Positions 1-10,315 of a stretch of DNA of 64,000 nt are shown piece after piece. Location: assembly GCF_002929375.1 (NCBI RefSeq), contig NZ_PJIP01000009.1:1-64000 (forward strand). The letters run 5' to 3'. The notes under the pieces are model-generated. The model saw nothing but the letters and a program-made list of their open reading frames with translations, ran no database searches and was not told the origin of the DNA. How positions within the stretch are numbered: the stretch's first letter is position 1; every line of letters begins with the position of its first letter. The stretch is from Arthrobacter sp. DWC3. Its GTDB lineage: Bacteria; Actinomycetota; Actinomycetes; Actinomycetales; Micrococcaceae. A program made the position numbers and the translations under genes.

Positions 1-51
1 GGCAACAACAACCCACTGGACCCCACCCGCCGATACGGCATCGACGCATAA
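1..51 (+). CDS. possible C-terminal tail of a gene cut by the left edge
   Basis: Frame 1 is open from the first base to a TAA at 49-51 and encodes 16 residues ending in LDPTRRYGIDA. Fourteen of the 16 codons end in G or C, as in real genes of this genome. The tail is too short to assign to a family. It could be the end of a gene lying to the left or a chance open stretch. Confidence 0.35.
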   Translation, partial: GNNNPLDPTRRYGIDA

Positions 52-444
52 CGATCAACAACAGGCACAAAAGTCATGTCCTCATCCTAGGCCGACGGCT
101 CTGGCGTGGGCGGGCGTGGGACCGGAGGTCGCTGCTTGCACTCCGGGCGCTTCCTGACCGCTCACCTGATAACCTCCTCCCGTTCGACCTGCCTGCTCCT
201 CCGACTTGCTCGTCCAGCACGCGCCCTCGATCCGCTTCCTAGCCCCTCATCTGACAACCTCCTCCAGCCCGCTCTTCAGCCCATTGCTTGACTCCGTCCC
301 GAGTCCACTCGACCGGACCTCTCCCGGCCCACTCCCCGGTCACTCTCCAGGCCACGTCCCCCACCTCCGTTCCTGCAGACCCGGACTTATCCACATAGCG
401 GCCTCGCAGGCAAATTAGTAGATGCGTTCTAATGAAATTGGGTC
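52..444. other. non-coding stretch upstream of the HNH gene
   Basis: About 390 bases with no convincing gene. It is pyrimidine-rich on the plus strand and holds a pair of imperfect direct repeats (161-180 and 246-265). Close to the HNH start there is a short inverted repeat, ATTAG at 414-418 and CTAAT at 429-433. I see no clear promoter, and the sequence before the ATG at 445 has only a weak ribosome binding site. Confidence 0.5.
161..265. repeat. imperfect 20-bp direct repeat pair
   Basis: Bases 161-180 (CTCACCTGATAACCTCCTCC) recur at 246-265 with 18 of 20 identities, 85 bases apart, in the non-coding region before the HNH gene. The function is unknown. They may be a decayed duplication. 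Confidence 0.5.
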
Positions 445-2439
445 ATGCCACTCGCGCTTGCTGATCCTGAAGTCGACACGGAAGAGTCATTGAGCTCCCT
501 CGTGCCCGTCCTGGAAGCGGCCGGTCGGGAGTTCGCGGCAAAGGCAGACTCCCTGCGGGCGACCGAACTGTTGACGTGTATCGACTCGGTGGAGGCCCTT
601 GCCCGAATGGTGGAATACCTGCAGGCCGTCGGAGCTGCTGCCGCGGAACGGCAGCGAATCGCTGGCATCGGTGGGCGGCTCCAGGCAGAATCGGCTGCGG
701 ACTGGGGCTCGACGTGGACCTCGGCCGCGGATGCGAGCCCGGCCACGGACTCTGACGTGAGCTCGGACGTGGCATCGGACTCGCAGATGGACCCGGACCC
801 GGACTCGGAATCAGCTTCACCGAGCGATCGAAAAGCCGTTCGGCAGCAGCATGAGTTCCGCGATACAGCCGACTACCTCCGTGCTCGGCTTCGAATCACG
901 AGGGCCGACGCCCGGCGTCGCGTCCGGCTGGGTCTGGCGGTGACCGGGCAGCCGACGCTGACGGGTGAGGTCTGTCCTCCCCGTTACGAAGTACTTGCGA
1001 CAGCATTCGCGGCCGGCGACCTAGATGCGGATGCAGCTCTCCGGATCACCGACGGCGTCGATCGTGCCCGGACGAACGCCGGCCCCGAGGCGGTACTCGC
1101 CATGGAGGAATGCCTCACGGCTCAGGCGGTCGAGTCCGATGGCGACCTTCTCCGCATCGTGACCCGGCGCTGGGAATGCGTGCTTGATCCGGACGGCAGC
1201 GAACCCACCGACGAGACGCTGCGCGCCCACCAGGGAGTCTTCATGAGAGGGCGGCGACGGGGCTTGCAGCGACTCGAGATCGCCGTCGATGACGAACAGT
1301 TCGAGTACCTCCTGACCGCCATGAACACAGCGGCCAACCCACGCCTCAGGACACCACACTCCGATTCTGCTCCTCTGGTCGAGGGCAACTCCGGAACCGG
1401 CGGTTCCGGTTCAGCGGGATCCGATCCCGAGAGTTTCAGCCCGGAGAGGTCGGCTCCCGAGAATGCCACTGCAGCCAGTTCGGCGTCGACCAGCAGTGCC
1501 GAGTCAGGCCGCGACCACAGTGCTTCCGCATCCTCCGCTCCTGAAGCCTCCGGCCTCCCTGAAACACGTACGCGACCCCAATTGCTCCTCGACGGATTGG
1601 TCGGTGCCTGCCAGGTCGCCCTCGCGACGGACACACTTCCCGCTACAGGTGGACATCGTCCTCAGGTCATGGTCACCATCGACTACCAGACACTGGTAGG
1701 GCAACTCCAGCTACGAACCGGCGGTGCCCTGCCGGCGGGCAGGGAGCGTCGGCAACGCCCGTCGACGGATCATGCGGGCGCCCACGGCAGCAGCGGCAGA
1801 ACACCCCCGGAACCTGCAACGGCTCGCCGCTACGGAGACATCAGCACTCCGTCCCTGGAGGACGGTCGGATCACGGGTAGAAGCACCGAGCCGGCGGCGC
1901 AGCTCCTGTGGGGGACGGCGGAGGCGGCTACCGACAGCTCGGACAACAAGGTGCTGCGCCGTACACCCATTGCACCCATCGCACCCATCGCACCCGGTTC
2001 ACCCGGTTCACCTGGTGGCGGCTACAGCGTATTCGGCGGTCCGATCAGCGCGGGGGTGGTGCGGAAGATGGCCTGTGACGCGGATCTCATCCCGATCGTC
2101 CTCGGAGGACAGGGCGAGATCCTCGACGTCGGACGTGCTCGTCGTCTCTTCGGCGTCGCCCAGCGACGGGCACTCGTGGCGCGGGACAGGGGTTGCGCCT
2201 TCCCTTCCTGCACCATCCCGGCCGTCTGGACCGAAGCACACCACATCACGCCCTGGGCGGACGGCGGACCGACGGATGTCTCCAACGGATGCCTGCTCTG
2301 TTCCTTCCATCATCGGCTGATCGAGCAGGGCAACTGGACCATCGAGGTGAAGGACGACATCCCCTGGTTCATCCCGCCGCCCTACCTCGATCCCCGACGG
2401 GTCCCGCGACGGAACCAGCACCGGGGGCTGGCGTCATGA
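445..2439 (+). CDS. DUF222 / HNH endonuclease-domain protein (13E12 repeat family)
   Basis: A 664-residue protein of the DUF222-HNH type, which occurs in many copies in actinobacterial genomes. The N-terminal half carries the DUF222 region, including a helical segment near residues 132-170. The C-terminus carries an HNH nuclease fold starting with a CxxxxC zinc pair at about residues 584-589 (CAFPSC), then EAHHITPW, a central asparagine and CSFHHRL. Between them lies a long Ser/Glu/Ala-rich linker and a low-complexity run of IAP and GSP repeats near residues 507-520, as often seen in this family. The biological role is not established; members are suspected mobile or DNA-processing nucleases. 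It faces the diguanylate cyclase gene tail to tail with a 38-base gap. The start is the first in-frame ATG and its Shine-Dalgarno is weak. Confidence 0.85.
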   Translation: MPLALADPEVDTEESLSSLVPVLEAAGREFAAKADSLRATELLTCIDSVEALARMVEYLQAVGAAAAERQRIAGIGGRLQAESAADWGSTWTSAADASPATDSDVSSDVASDSQMDPDPDSESASPSDRKAVRQQHEFRDTADYLRARLRITRADARRRVRLGLAVTGQPTLTGEVCPPRYEVLATAFAAGDLDADAALRITDGVDRARTNAGPEAVLAMEECLTAQAVESDGDLLRIVTRRWECVLDPDGSEPTDETLRAHQGVFMRGRRRGLQRLEIAVDDEQFEYLLTAMNTAANPRLRTPHSDSAPLVEGNSGTGGSGSAGSDPESFSPERSAPENATAASSASTSSAESGRDHSASASSAPEASGLPETRTRPQLLLDGLVGACQVALATDTLPATGGHRPQVMVTIDYQTLVGQLQLRTGGALPAGRERRQRPSTDHAGAHGSSGRTPPEPATARRYGDISTPSLEDGRITGRSTEPAAQLLWGTAEAATDSSDNKVLRRTPIAPIAPIAPGSPGSPGGGYSVFGGPISAGVVRKMACDADLIPIVLGGQGEILDVGRARRLFGVAQRRALVARDRGCAFPSCTIPAVWTEAHHITPWADGGPTDVSNGCLLCSFHHRLIEQGNWTIEVKDDIPWFIPPPYLDPRRVPRRNQHRGLAS

Positions 2440-2477
2440 CCGCCCGAGCCTTGCTGCCCGTCAGCTCATGCGTCATC

Positions 2478-3683
2478 TCACGCGCCTGCAGATCCGCCCG
2501 GTGGCCGCACCGCCGAGTCACGCCCCCTCTCCATCGCCGGCCCGATCGCCCGAACGGACTTGTCGCGACCACTGGCCTTCGCGGCATAGAGTGCGCCGTC
2601 GGCCGCCGCGATGGCCGCGTCCAGGTCGTACCCGGTCGCCTCGAGCGCAGCGACACCGTAGCTGACCGTCGGCATCTCGAAGCCGCCCGGAGTCGAGTGA
2701 CCGCGCAGGGCCATGCTCACGGCCCTGGTGATGTCCTCGCTCCTCGATACCGACGCGCCCGGCAGCAGGAAGATGAACTCCTCGCCGCCGTAGCGACCCA
2801 CCAGATCCGTGGATCGGACTGTCTCTGTACAGGCTTCCGCGAAGGCCTTCAGGACGGTGTCGCCGGCCGCGTGGCCGTGGGTGTCGTTCACGGACTTGAA
2901 GAAGTCGAGGTCCGCGAGGATCAGCGTCCCCGGACGCTCCGTCCGGGCAAGGCGGTCCGTGTGCGTGGCAGCGAGATCGAGGAAGCCCGAACGGTTCAGC
3001 AGCCCGGTGAGTGCGTCACGGTCGGCGCGGGCCCGGAGGTCGGTGGCGATCTGCTCGGCGCTCAGCGCTGCTGCGCTGAAGGACACCACGACGAGCAGCA
3101 GCATGGTGACGAGCGTCGTGATGCCGGAGCCGAAGTAGGTGCTGAAGACATGGCCGTCAGGCCCTCCCGCGACCAACGCGAGACACCGCGCGAGGTAGAG
3201 GACCGCCAGGAACCCGGACGAGACCGCCAAGGGTGCCTGCACCTTGCTGTAACTGCCCGGCAGGCGCCACAGCTCCCAGGACGCGAGGCCGATGGTCAGG
3301 GACATCATGCCGAGGAACACGGGACCGCCGGCCCAGGAGTTGGCCGCCGGGTTGTCGAGGACGGACGCGAGCAGTGTGAGCAGCGGTGCCACCGACAGCT
3401 GCAGCCACCCGGGATTGCTCGTGCGCAGGGTCCGCGCTCCGGCCCAGACGCTCACCGTCCCCATGACCAGCAGCGTGTTGCCCAGCGGGTTGGCCCACGC
3501 CTGGTGCACCGTGCCGTCCAGCAGGAAACGGAAGGTCCCGGTGAAGAAGAAGGCGACGGCCGCACACCACCAGGCGCTGTAGGCCGAGCGGGTCTGCCGG
3601 AACGACACCGTGTAGAAGAGCACGAAGAGCGTGATGGCGATGGCCCCGAATGCGATCCGCAGTGTCGTCGTGTCCAGGGTCAT
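2478..3683 (-). CDS. membrane-bound diguanylate cyclase (GGDEF)
   Basis: A 401-residue protein. Residues 1 to about 215 contain roughly six hydrophobic membrane segments with no recognisable sensor fold. A single GGDEF domain follows, with the active-site motif GGEEF at 299-303. An RxxD (RSTD, 290-293) lies exactly five residues before it, the expected position of the allosteric inhibitory I-site. The substrate-binding segment ILADLDFFKSVND is intact. It is predicted to make cyclic di-GMP from two GTP at the inner face of the membrane and to be product-inhibited. There is no EAL or HD-GYP phosphodiesterase domain. The gene lies downstream of the trehalose operon on the same strand. A strong hairpin in between and its own Shine-Dalgarno (GAGGTGG) suggest separate expression. 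Confidence 0.9.
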   Translation of the reverse strand: MTLDTTTLRIAFGAIAITLFVLFYTVSFRQTRSAYSAWWCAAVAFFFTGTFRFLLDGTVHQAWANPLGNTLLVMGTVSVWAGARTLRTSNPGWLQLSVAPLLTLLASVLDNPAANSWAGGPVFLGMMSLTIGLASWELWRLPGSYSKVQAPLAVSSGFLAVLYLARCLALVAGGPDGHVFSTYFGSGITTLVTMLLLVVVSFSAAALSAEQIATDLRARADRDALTGLLNRSGFLDLAATHTDRLARTERPGTLILADLDFFKSVNDTHGHAAGDTVLKAFAEACTETVRSTDLVGRYGGEEFIFLLPGASVSRSEDITRAVSMALRGHSTPGGFEMPTVSYGVAALEATGYDLDAAIAAADGALYAAKASGRDKSVRAIGPAMERGRDSAVRPPGGSAGA

Positions 3684-3727
3684 GTGTTGGTGCCACCTCG
3701 TGCTTTCCGGATGTCGCCTCCAGCGGT

Positions 3728-3762
3728 ATCGGGTCCCGCCGCCGATGGCGACGGGACCCGAT
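3728..3762 (-). terminator. hairpin between treZ and the GGDEF gene
   Basis: A perfect 11-bp stem (ATCGGGTCCCG at 3728-3738 with its complement at 3752-3762) encloses a further 4-bp helix. It lies about 100 bases beyond the treZ stop and 45 bases before the GGDEF start, with no T-run. The likeliest role is a terminator for glgX-treY-treZ. A structure in the GGDEF leader is the alternative. Confidence 0.55.
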
Positions 3763-3860
3763 CCGAGTCAGCGGAGAGTGTCCTGCCCAGTATGGTCGGA
3801 GCCACCGACCGTCAGGCTCCCCCGGTGCCAGTCCTGTCGGAACCCTTGCACAGTCCTGAA

Positions 3861-5627
3861 CTACTCCCCGGAACTGCTTCTTGCCGGACGGAGGACGAGC
3901 GACGCGTGAGGGGGAAGCTGCACCGTGTCGTCGAGCAGTCCGACGCCGTCGACCGTCGACAGCAGGACCTCCGCACCAGCACCCCGGACGGGCACCGTCA
4001 CCATGGCGTCACCGAGGTTCAGGATGACGTCGGTGCTGCCCCTGTGCAGGACGATCCAGCGGCTCTCCTCGTCGAAGTCCACCGAGATGCTGCCGAAGTC
4101 GGCGTCGTGCAGTTCGGGGTGGGACCGGCGGAGGCGGATGAGGTCGCGATAGGTGGCGAGCAGCTCGGCGTGGTGCCCCTGCTCGATCTCGGACCAGTCC
4201 AGCTTGGCCGACGCGAACGTCTCCGGGTCCTGCGGATTGGGGACGTCCTCCGGACGCCAGCCCATCCGCTCGAACTCCTTGAGGCGTCCCTCGGCAGTCG
4301 CCTTGCCGAGCTCCGGCTCCGGGTGGGAGGTGAAGAACGGCCATGGCGTGGACGCGCCGTACTCCTCGCCCATGAAGAGCATCGGGGTGAAGGGCCCGAG
4401 GATGTTGAGGACGGCCGCCTGCGCGAGCTGCGCGGGGTTCAGGGTCGCGCTGATGCGGTCACCGGCTGCCCTGTTGCCGATCTGGTCGTGGTTCTGGGTC
4501 GCGACGACGAGCTGGAGCGGCGACACCCGGGACGGGTCGATCTCGCGGCCGTGGTGGCGCTCCCTGAACGACGAGTAGGTGCCGTTGTGGAAGAACCCCT
4601 TCTCGAGGACTTTCGCCAGCGCACCGACGGAATCGAAGTCGAGGTAGTAGCCTTCGGTCTCGCCTGTGAGGTTGACGTGCACCGCATGGTGGAAGTCGTC
4701 GCTCCACTGCCCCGCGAGGCCGTACCCGCCGACGTCGCGGCCCTGGATGAGCCGCGGGTTGTTGAGGTCGGACTCCGCGATGAGGAACAGCGGCTTGCCG
4801 AGTTCCTCGGCCAGCTCGTCCGTCCGCGCGGCGAATTCCTCGAGGATGTGCACGGCACGCTCGTCGTGGAGGGCGTGCACGGCATCGAGCCGGAGACCGT
4901 CCACGTGGTAGTCCGTGAACCACTGGGTGATGTTGTCGATGACGTACTGCCGCACCTCGTCCGACTGCGGTCCGTCCAGGTTGAGGGAGTCTCCCCACGT
5001 GTTGGACATGCCCTCGGTGAGGTACGGACCGAAGAGGCCCAGGTAGTTGCCGCTCGGACCGAGGTGGTTGTGGACCACGTCCTGGATGACGCCGAGACCC
5101 TTCTGGTGCGCCGCGTCGACGAAGCGCTGGTACGCCGCAGGACCGCCGTAGGTCTCCTGCACCGCGTACCAGAGGACGCCGTCGTAGCCCCAGTTGTGGG
5201 TGCCGTTGAACGCGTTGACGGGCAGCAGCTCCACGAACTGCACCCCGAGGTCCACGAGGTAGTCGAGCTTGCCGATCGCGGCATCGAGCGTTCCTTCGGG
5301 CGTGAACGTGCCGAGGTGCATCTCGTAGATGACCCCGCCGGTGAGCCCCGGTGACTGCCACGACTCGTCCTGCCAGGCGTAGGCCGCCGGGTCGAACGTG
5401 TGGGAGAGCCCGTGCACGCCCTCCGGCTGGCGACGTGAGCGGGGATCGGGCACCGGCGTCTCGGAGCCGTTCACCAGGTACCCGTAGGAGACGTCCGACG
5501 AAGGCACGTCGTCGCCGGCCGGGTGCCACCAGCCGCCCGCGCCCTGCGTCATGGGGTACCGGGCACCGTCGGCCACGAGGGTCAAGGACTCGGCGCGGGG
5601 CGCCCAGACGTCGAAAGTGGAACTCAT
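3861..5627 (-). CDS. treZ: malto-oligosyltrehalose trehalohydrolase
   Basis: A 588-residue GH13 enzyme of normal TreZ length. It hydrolyses the alpha-1,4 bond next to the terminal trehalose unit made by TreY and so releases free trehalose in the cytoplasm. The N-terminal beta domain (about 1-90) precedes the barrel, with [13 protein letters not shown] at about 101. The catalytic set is present: nucleophile Asp248 in DGLRLDAV, acid/base Glu285 in LIAESDLNN, and the transition-state Asp381 in QNHDQIGNR. The ATG overlaps the treY stop (ATGA), so translation is coupled. It is the last gene of glgX-treY-treZ. Confidence 0.96.
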   Translation of the reverse strand: MSSTFDVWAPRAESLTLVADGARYPMTQGAGGWWHPAGDDVPSSDVSYGYLVNGSETPVPDPRSRRQPEGVHGLSHTFDPAAYAWQDESWQSPGLTGGVIYEMHLGTFTPEGTLDAAIGKLDYLVDLGVQFVELLPVNAFNGTHNWGYDGVLWYAVQETYGGPAAYQRFVDAAHQKGLGVIQDVVHNHLGPSGNYLGLFGPYLTEGMSNTWGDSLNLDGPQSDEVRQYVIDNITQWFTDYHVDGLRLDAVHALHDERAVHILEEFAARTDELAEELGKPLFLIAESDLNNPRLIQGRDVGGYGLAGQWSDDFHHAVHVNLTGETEGYYLDFDSVGALAKVLEKGFFHNGTYSSFRERHHGREIDPSRVSPLQLVVATQNHDQIGNRAAGDRISATLNPAQLAQAAVLNILGPFTPMLFMGEEYGASTPWPFFTSHPEPELGKATAEGRLKEFERMGWRPEDVPNPQDPETFASAKLDWSEIEQGHHAELLATYRDLIRLRRSHPELHDADFGSISVDFDEESRWIVLHRGSTDVILNLGDAMVTVPVRGAGAEVLLSTVDGVGLLDDTVQLPPHASLVLRPARSSSGE

Positions 5628-7939
5628 GCTGCGTCCTCCTGGACGAGTAGGGCTGCGGGGAAGGTGGAGAAGATGTCGGCTGCGCGCACGGTGCCTCCGG
5701 TGACGGCGGTGCCGGTGAGCGCACAGGTGTAGCTGCCCGCGGGGATCTCCAGGGTGGTGTCACCCCACCCGCCGCGCTTCTCGAGCCCGTACGGCAGACG
5801 CGTGATGAGGGTGATCACGCCACCGCGGTCGAACCCGAACACGTGGTCGGCGGCCCCACCGGACGCGGTGACGGCGGTGTACCCGGAGAACAGCTCCGGC
5901 CGGTCGCGGCGCAGCTTGAGGGCACGCGAGACGACGAGCAGCTTCGCGTGGGCGTCGGCCCCGACCGGGGGCAGCGCCCCGAAGTTGAGGTCGGTCAGGA
6001 CCTGCCTGCGGGCGTCGTAGTCCACCTCGCGACGGTTGTCGGGGTCCACCAGCGAGGTGTCCCAGAATTCCGTGCCCTGATACACGTCCGGGACGCCCGG
6101 CATGGTCAGCTGCAACAGCTTCAACCCGATCGAATTGGACCATCCCGCTGCCTGGATCCGCTCCACGAGGGCGCTGATGATGCCCGACACGGCGGCGTCG
6201 TCGAAGGCCGCGTCCACGGCTGCATGCATGCCGCGCTCGAAGTCCTCGTCGGGAGCGGTCCAGTGCGTGCTGAGGTCGGCCTCACGCGAGGCCTTCTCCG
6301 CGTAGGCGTGGGCCCGTTCCCTGCTGAGCGGCCATGCACCGATGATCGACTGCCAGAGCAGCGGCGCGAAGGTGGGGTCCTTGATGGGCGCCAGCTCCTC
6401 CAGTTGCGCGAGGATCGCGGTCCACTCGTCGGCGACCTCCGAGATGACGGAGATGCGGGTCCGGGTGTCCTCGCTGCGCTTCGTGTCGTGCGTGCTGAGC
6501 GTCGTCATGGCCAGCGGGCTGTCCGTCTCGCGCTGGAGCAACCGACGGTGCAGTTCGAGCGGATCGATCGAGAAGATCCCCGGGTCCGCGCCCACCTCGT
6601 TGAGGGAGACGAGCCGCGAGTACCGGTAGAACGCGGTGTCCTCGACCCCCTTGGCCATGACCATGCCGGAGGTCTGCTGGAACCGTCGGGCGAGCTCCGT
6701 CAGCTCCCCCGCACCGCCGTCGAGGAACGGGTTCAGCAGCGGGTGGAGCGCCGTGATGGTGTCGGCGAGGTCCGGCCGACGCACCTGGGCGTCACGCACC
6801 GCCTCGGTGAGGTACTCCGCTCCGCCCGGCAGGTAGCTGCGGTAGACGGGGAAGCAGGTCAGCAGCTCGGCGATCGCATCTGCCGCCGCATCGGCGTCGA
6901 GCCCTGCGGACGCAGGCACGAGCCGTGCCAGCCGCAGCACCTCGGAGTGGAGGATGCCATCCGTGATGGCACGCTTGGTGCCGTGGATCATCTCGTGGAA
7001 CGAATCCACCGGCACGGACGCGGTGAGGGCGTGCTCGCCGGCCGGGTCGGTGAAGAGCCGGTCGATGTCGGCGAGGGCGTCGTACCCGGTGGTCCCCTCG
7101 GTCGCCCAGTCGTCCGGGAGCTTCTCCCCCGGCTCGAGGATCTTCTCGACCAGGACGTAGGCACCCCCGGTCAGGGTGCGGAGGTCGTCGAGGTAGCCCT
7201 TGGGGTCGGCGAGACCGTCGGGGTGGTCGATCCGGAGACCGTCCACGAGGCCCTCGTCGAACCACCGCTTCACCTCGCTGTGGCTCTCCTGGAACACCCA
7301 CGGGACCTCGACGCGCAGGCCCGCGAGCGTGTTCACGGCGAAGAAGCGCCGGTAGTTGAGCTCGCTGTCGGCGCGGCGCCAGTTCACGAGCTCGTAGTGC
7401 TGGCGTGCGTGCACCTCGGCGCCCGTGTCACCGGGGTGCGCGGTACCCTCGGCGATCGGGTACCGGTTGTCGTAGTAGTGCAGCTCGCCGTCGACCACCG
7501 CGAGCTGGTCCAACTCGTCGTCGCCGTCGCCCAGCACGGGGACCCGGAGACGTCCGTCCCCGGCCTCCCAGTCGACGTCGAACGCCTCCGCCATGCGCGA
7601 GGTGCGGCCCTCCTTGAGGAGCTGCCACCACCAGGCGTTGTCCGTGGGCGTCTCGACGCCCATGTGGTTGGGGACGATGTCCACGAGCACTCCCATGCCC
7701 GCCGCCCGGGCGGCCTCGCTGAGGGCAGCGAGGCCGTCCGGGCCGCCACGGTCCGGGTCGACGGCGGTGGGGTCGGTGACGTCGTAGCCGTGACCGGAGC
7801 CCTTCTCCGCGGTCAGGATCGGCGACAGGTACACCCAGTCGACCCCGAGGTCGTGCAGGTAGGGCACCAGGGCCGCAGCCCGGTGCAGGTCGAACTCGCT
7901 TCGGATCTGCAGCCGGTAGGTGGATTTCGGTGTCAGCAC
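5624..7939 (-). CDS. treY: malto-oligosyltrehalose synthase
   Basis: A 771-residue GH13 enzyme that turns the reducing-end alpha-1,4 bond of a maltodextrin into the alpha,alpha-1,1 bond of trehalose. It opens with [13 protein letters not shown], typical of Tre[16 protein letters not shown] is the family-specific barrel segment. Asp238 in GLRIDHPDG and Glu265 in [10 protein letters not shown] are the expected nucleophile and acid/base, and [10 protein letters not shown] supplies the third acid. The start is a GTG preceded by a strong AGGAGG. Its product is the TreZ substrate, and the two genes overlap by four bases. glgX lies 63 bases upstream in the same operon. Confidence 0.96.
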   Translation of the reverse strand: MLTPKSTYRLQIRSEFDLHRAAALVPYLHDLGVDWVYLSPILTAEKGSGHGYDVTDPTAVDPDRGGPDGLAALSEAARAAGMGVLVDIVPNHMGVETPTDNAWWWQLLKEGRTSRMAEAFDVDWEAGDGRLRVPVLGDGDDELDQLAVVDGELHYYDNRYPIAEGTAHPGDTGAEVHARQHYELVNWRRADSELNYRRFFAVNTLAGLRVEVPWVFQESHSEVKRWFDEGLVDGLRIDHPDGLADPKGYLDDLRTLTGGAYVLVEKILEPGEKLPDDWATEGTTGYDALADIDRLFTDPAGEHALTASVPVDSFHEMIHGTKRAITDGILHSEVLRLARLVPASAGLDADAAADAIAELLTCFPVYRSYLPGGAEYLTEAVRDAQVRRPDLADTITALHPLLNPFLDGGAGELTELARRFQQTSGMVMAKGVEDTAFYRYSRLVSLNEVGADPGIFSIDPLELHRRLLQRETDSPLAMTTLSTHDTKRSEDTRTRISVISEVADEWTAILAQLEELAPIKDPTFAPLLWQSIIGAWPLSRERAHAYAEKASREADLSTHWTAPDEDFERGMHAAVDAAFDDAAVSGIISALVERIQAAGWSNSIGLKLLQLTMPGVPDVYQGTEFWDTSLVDPDNRREVDYDARRQVLTDLNFGALPPVGADAHAKLLVVSRALKLRRDRPELFSGYTAVTASGGAADHVFGFDRGGVITLITRLPYGLEKRGGWGDTTLEIPAGSYTCALTGTAVTGGTVRAADIFSTFPAALLVQEDAA

Positions 7940-8002
7940 GGGGGGTCCTCCTGGGACGGAACGGGAGCGGATGGGTGTACCTGTACGGCGGGCGGCGGGC
8001 GC

Positions 8003-10189
8003 CTAGGGGGCGCCGGTCTTCGTGGTGACCTCGTTGGCGAGGATCGCCAGCGATGCCGCGACGGAGTGGTCCAAGTCCTCGATCTCCGAGTGCGCCCGGA
8101 GGACCACCATGGACTTGCCCTCGACCGTGATGGTCACCCCGGCCGGGATCGCGGCGGTGTCCGCGAACTTGCCGGCGGTGTCGATCACCTCGTCCCAGGC
8201 GGTTCCGTACTCCTCCGACGGGACCGTGAAGTCGACGGCCTCGTCGTGCGCGTTGAAGTACATCAGGAAGTTGGCGTCCACGATGCGCTGGCCGCGGGCG
8301 TCGCGGCCCTGGATGCCCTGGCCATTGAGGAAGACACCGATCGAGCGGCCGAAGCCGCTGTCCCAGTCCTCGGGGGCCATGAGCTCGCCGGTGGTGTCGA
8401 GCCATACGATGTCCGGCAGCGCCTCGCCCTCGCCGCGGCGCACGGGGCGCCCGTCGAAGAAGCGGCGACGGCGGAACGTGGGGTGCTCCGACCGCAGCCG
8501 GTTCACGGCCGCCGTGAACTCGAGCAGCGGCTGGTCCATCTTGTCCCAGTGCACCCAGCTGATCTCGGAGTCCTGGCAGTACGTGTTGTTGTTGCCGTCC
8601 TGCGTGCGGCCCACCTCGTCGCCGTGCAGCAGCATCGGGACACCCTGCGAGAGCAGGAGGGTCGCGATGAAGTTGCGCTGCTGACGCACCCGGATGGAGA
8701 GCACGTCGGGGTCGTCCGTGGGACCCTCGACGCCGCCGTTCCAGGAGCGGTTGTGGGACTCGCCGTCGTTGTTGCCCTCGCCGTTGGCCTCGTTGTGCTT
8801 CTCGTTGTAGGACACGAGGTCCCGCAGCGTGAAGCCGTCGTGGGCGGTGACGAAGTTGATCGACGCCACGGGGCGGCGCGCGGAGTGCTCGTACAGGTCG
8901 GCCGAGCCGGTCAGGCGCGAGGCGAACTCGCCGATGCTCGAGGGCTCACCGCGCCAGAAGTCGCGGACGGTGTCGCGGTACTTGCCGTTCCACTCGGTCC
9001 ACTGCGGCGGGAAGTTGCCCACCTGGTAGCCGCCGGGTCCCACGTCCCACGGCTCGGCGATGAGCTTCACCTGGGACACGATCGGGTCCTGCTGCACGAG
9101 TTCGAAGAAGGCCGAGAGCCGGTCCACCTCGTAGAACTCACGGGCGAGCGCGGAGGCGAGGTCGAAGCGGAAGCCGTCGACGTGCATCTCCGTGACCCAG
9201 TACCGCAGCGAGTCCATGAGGAGCTGCAGGGAGTGCGGGTTGCCGACGTTCAGGGAGTTGCCGGTGCCGGTGGTGTCCATGTAGTACTGCTTGTCGTCCT
9301 CGACCAGGCGGTAGTAGGACGCGTTGTCGATGCCGCGCATGGAGAGCGTGGGGCCCATGTGGTTGCCCTCGGCGGTGTGGTTGTACACGACGTCGAGGAT
9401 GACCTCGATACCGGCGAGGTGGAGTTCGCGCACCATGGCCTTGAACTCCTGCACCTGCTCGCCCTGGTCACCCGTGGAGGTGTACTTGTTGTGCGGCGCG
9501 AAGAACCCGATGGTGTTGTAGCCCCAGTAGTTGGAGAGGCCCTTGTCCTGCAGCGTGCTGTCGTTGACGAACTGGTGCACGGGCATCAGTTCGATCGCGG
9601 TGACCCCGAGCTTCTGCAGGTGCGCGATGACCGCGGGGTGCGCGACGCCGGCGTAGGTACCGCGCTGCTCCTCGGGCACCTCCGGGTGCAGCTGGGTGAG
9701 GCCCTTGACGTGGGCCTCGTAGATCACGGACTGGTGGTACGGCGTGCGCGGCATGCGGTCGCCGTCCCAGTTGAAGAAGGGATTGACCACCACGCCGAGC
9801 ATCATGTGTGCGGCGGAGTCCTCGTTGTTGACGGAGTGCTCGTCGCCGAAGTTGTAGCCGAACAGGGCCTGGTCCCAGTCGAGGTCCCCGGAGATGGCCT
9901 TCGCGTAGGGGTCGAGGAGCAGCTTGTTCGGGTTGCAGCGGTGTCCCTCGGCCGGGTTGTTCGGCCCGTGGACGCGGTAGCCGTACTTCTGTCCGGGGGT
10001 CACATGGGGGAGGTAGCCGTGCCAGACGTAGCCGTCCACCTCCTTGAGCTCGACGCAGGTCTCGGTGCCGTCATCGTCGAAGAGGCAGAGGACGACGGAG
10101 TCCGCGATCTCGCTGTAGAGCGCGAAGTTCGTCCCCGTGCCGTCGTAGGTGGCTCCCAGGGGATACGCTTCGCCGGGCCATAGTTCCAT
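8003..10189 (-). CDS. glgX: glycogen debranching enzyme GlgX/TreX (isoamylase type)
   Basis: A 728-residue GH13 debranching enzyme. It hydrolyses alpha-1,6 branches of glycogen and supplies linear maltodextrins to TreY. The protein has an N-terminal CBM48-like domain (about 1-135, beginning with PLGATYDGTGTNFALYSE) and a catalytic barrel. The nucleophile is Asp343 in DGFRFDLASAL, the acid/base Glu379 in LIAEPWDVG, and the third acid lies in VTAHDGFTL. The ATG at 10189 has a good AAGGAG site. As first gene before treY and treZ it makes the operon a complete glycogen-to-trehalose route, so TreX is an equally fitting name. Confidence 0.95.
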   Translation of the reverse strand: MELWPGEAYPLGATYDGTGTNFALYSEIADSVVLCLFDDDGTETCVELKEVDGYVWHGYLPHVTPGQKYGYRVHGPNNPAEGHRCNPNKLLLDPYAKAISGDLDWDQALFGYNFGDEHSVNNEDSAAHMMLGVVVNPFFNWDGDRMPRTPYHQSVIYEAHVKGLTQLHPEVPEEQRGTYAGVAHPAVIAHLQKLGVTAIELMPVHQFVNDSTLQDKGLSNYWGYNTIGFFAPHNKYTSTGDQGEQVQEFKAMVRELHLAGIEVILDVVYNHTAEGNHMGPTLSMRGIDNASYYRLVEDDKQYYMDTTGTGNSLNVGNPHSLQLLMDSLRYWVTEMHVDGFRFDLASALAREFYEVDRLSAFFELVQQDPIVSQVKLIAEPWDVGPGGYQVGNFPPQWTEWNGKYRDTVRDFWRGEPSSIGEFASRLTGSADLYEHSARRPVASINFVTAHDGFTLRDLVSYNEKHNEANGEGNNDGESHNRSWNGGVEGPTDDPDVLSIRVRQQRNFIATLLLSQGVPMLLHGDEVGRTQDGNNNTYCQDSEISWVHWDKMDQPLLEFTAAVNRLRSEHPTFRRRRFFDGRPVRRGEGEALPDIVWLDTTGELMAPEDWDSGFGRSIGVFLNGQGIQGRDARGQRIVDANFLMYFNAHDEAVDFTVPSEEYGTAWDEVIDTAGKFADTAAIPAGVTITVEGKSMVVLRAHSEIEDLDHSVAASLAILANEVTTKTGAP

Positions 10190-10315
10190 CAGTTGGTTCT
10201 CCTTGGTGTTCTGTTCCGCGCGCCGTCAGGGCGATCGCGGTGATACTCGCCGGCTTCGGGGTCCTGGTGCCCCGGCCGCTTGCTCCATACATAGCGCATT
10301 CAACGGTCGGTGCGG

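Noticed and set aside
1969-2014. Tandem repeats in the HNH gene as a possible CRISPR-like or mobile repeat
   Set aside because: They are short in-frame IAP and GSP codons in a linker, typical low complexity of this family.
3684-3860. Possible cyclic-di-GMP riboswitch before the diguanylate cyclase
   Set aside because: The region has one strong hairpin but none of the conserved GEMM core sequences or tandem stem arrangement.
2193-5354. 1053-codon plus-strand frame running across the HNH gene end, the GGDEF gene and treZ
   Set aside because: It spans three real genes in antisense or in another frame, which a genuine protein would not do.
5843-10183. Very long plus-strand open frame (1446 codons) opposite treY and glgX
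   Set aside because: It is the antisense of two well-conserved genes. Its translation is rich in Arg, Gly, Val and His, with no domain. Long antisense frames are expected at this GC content.
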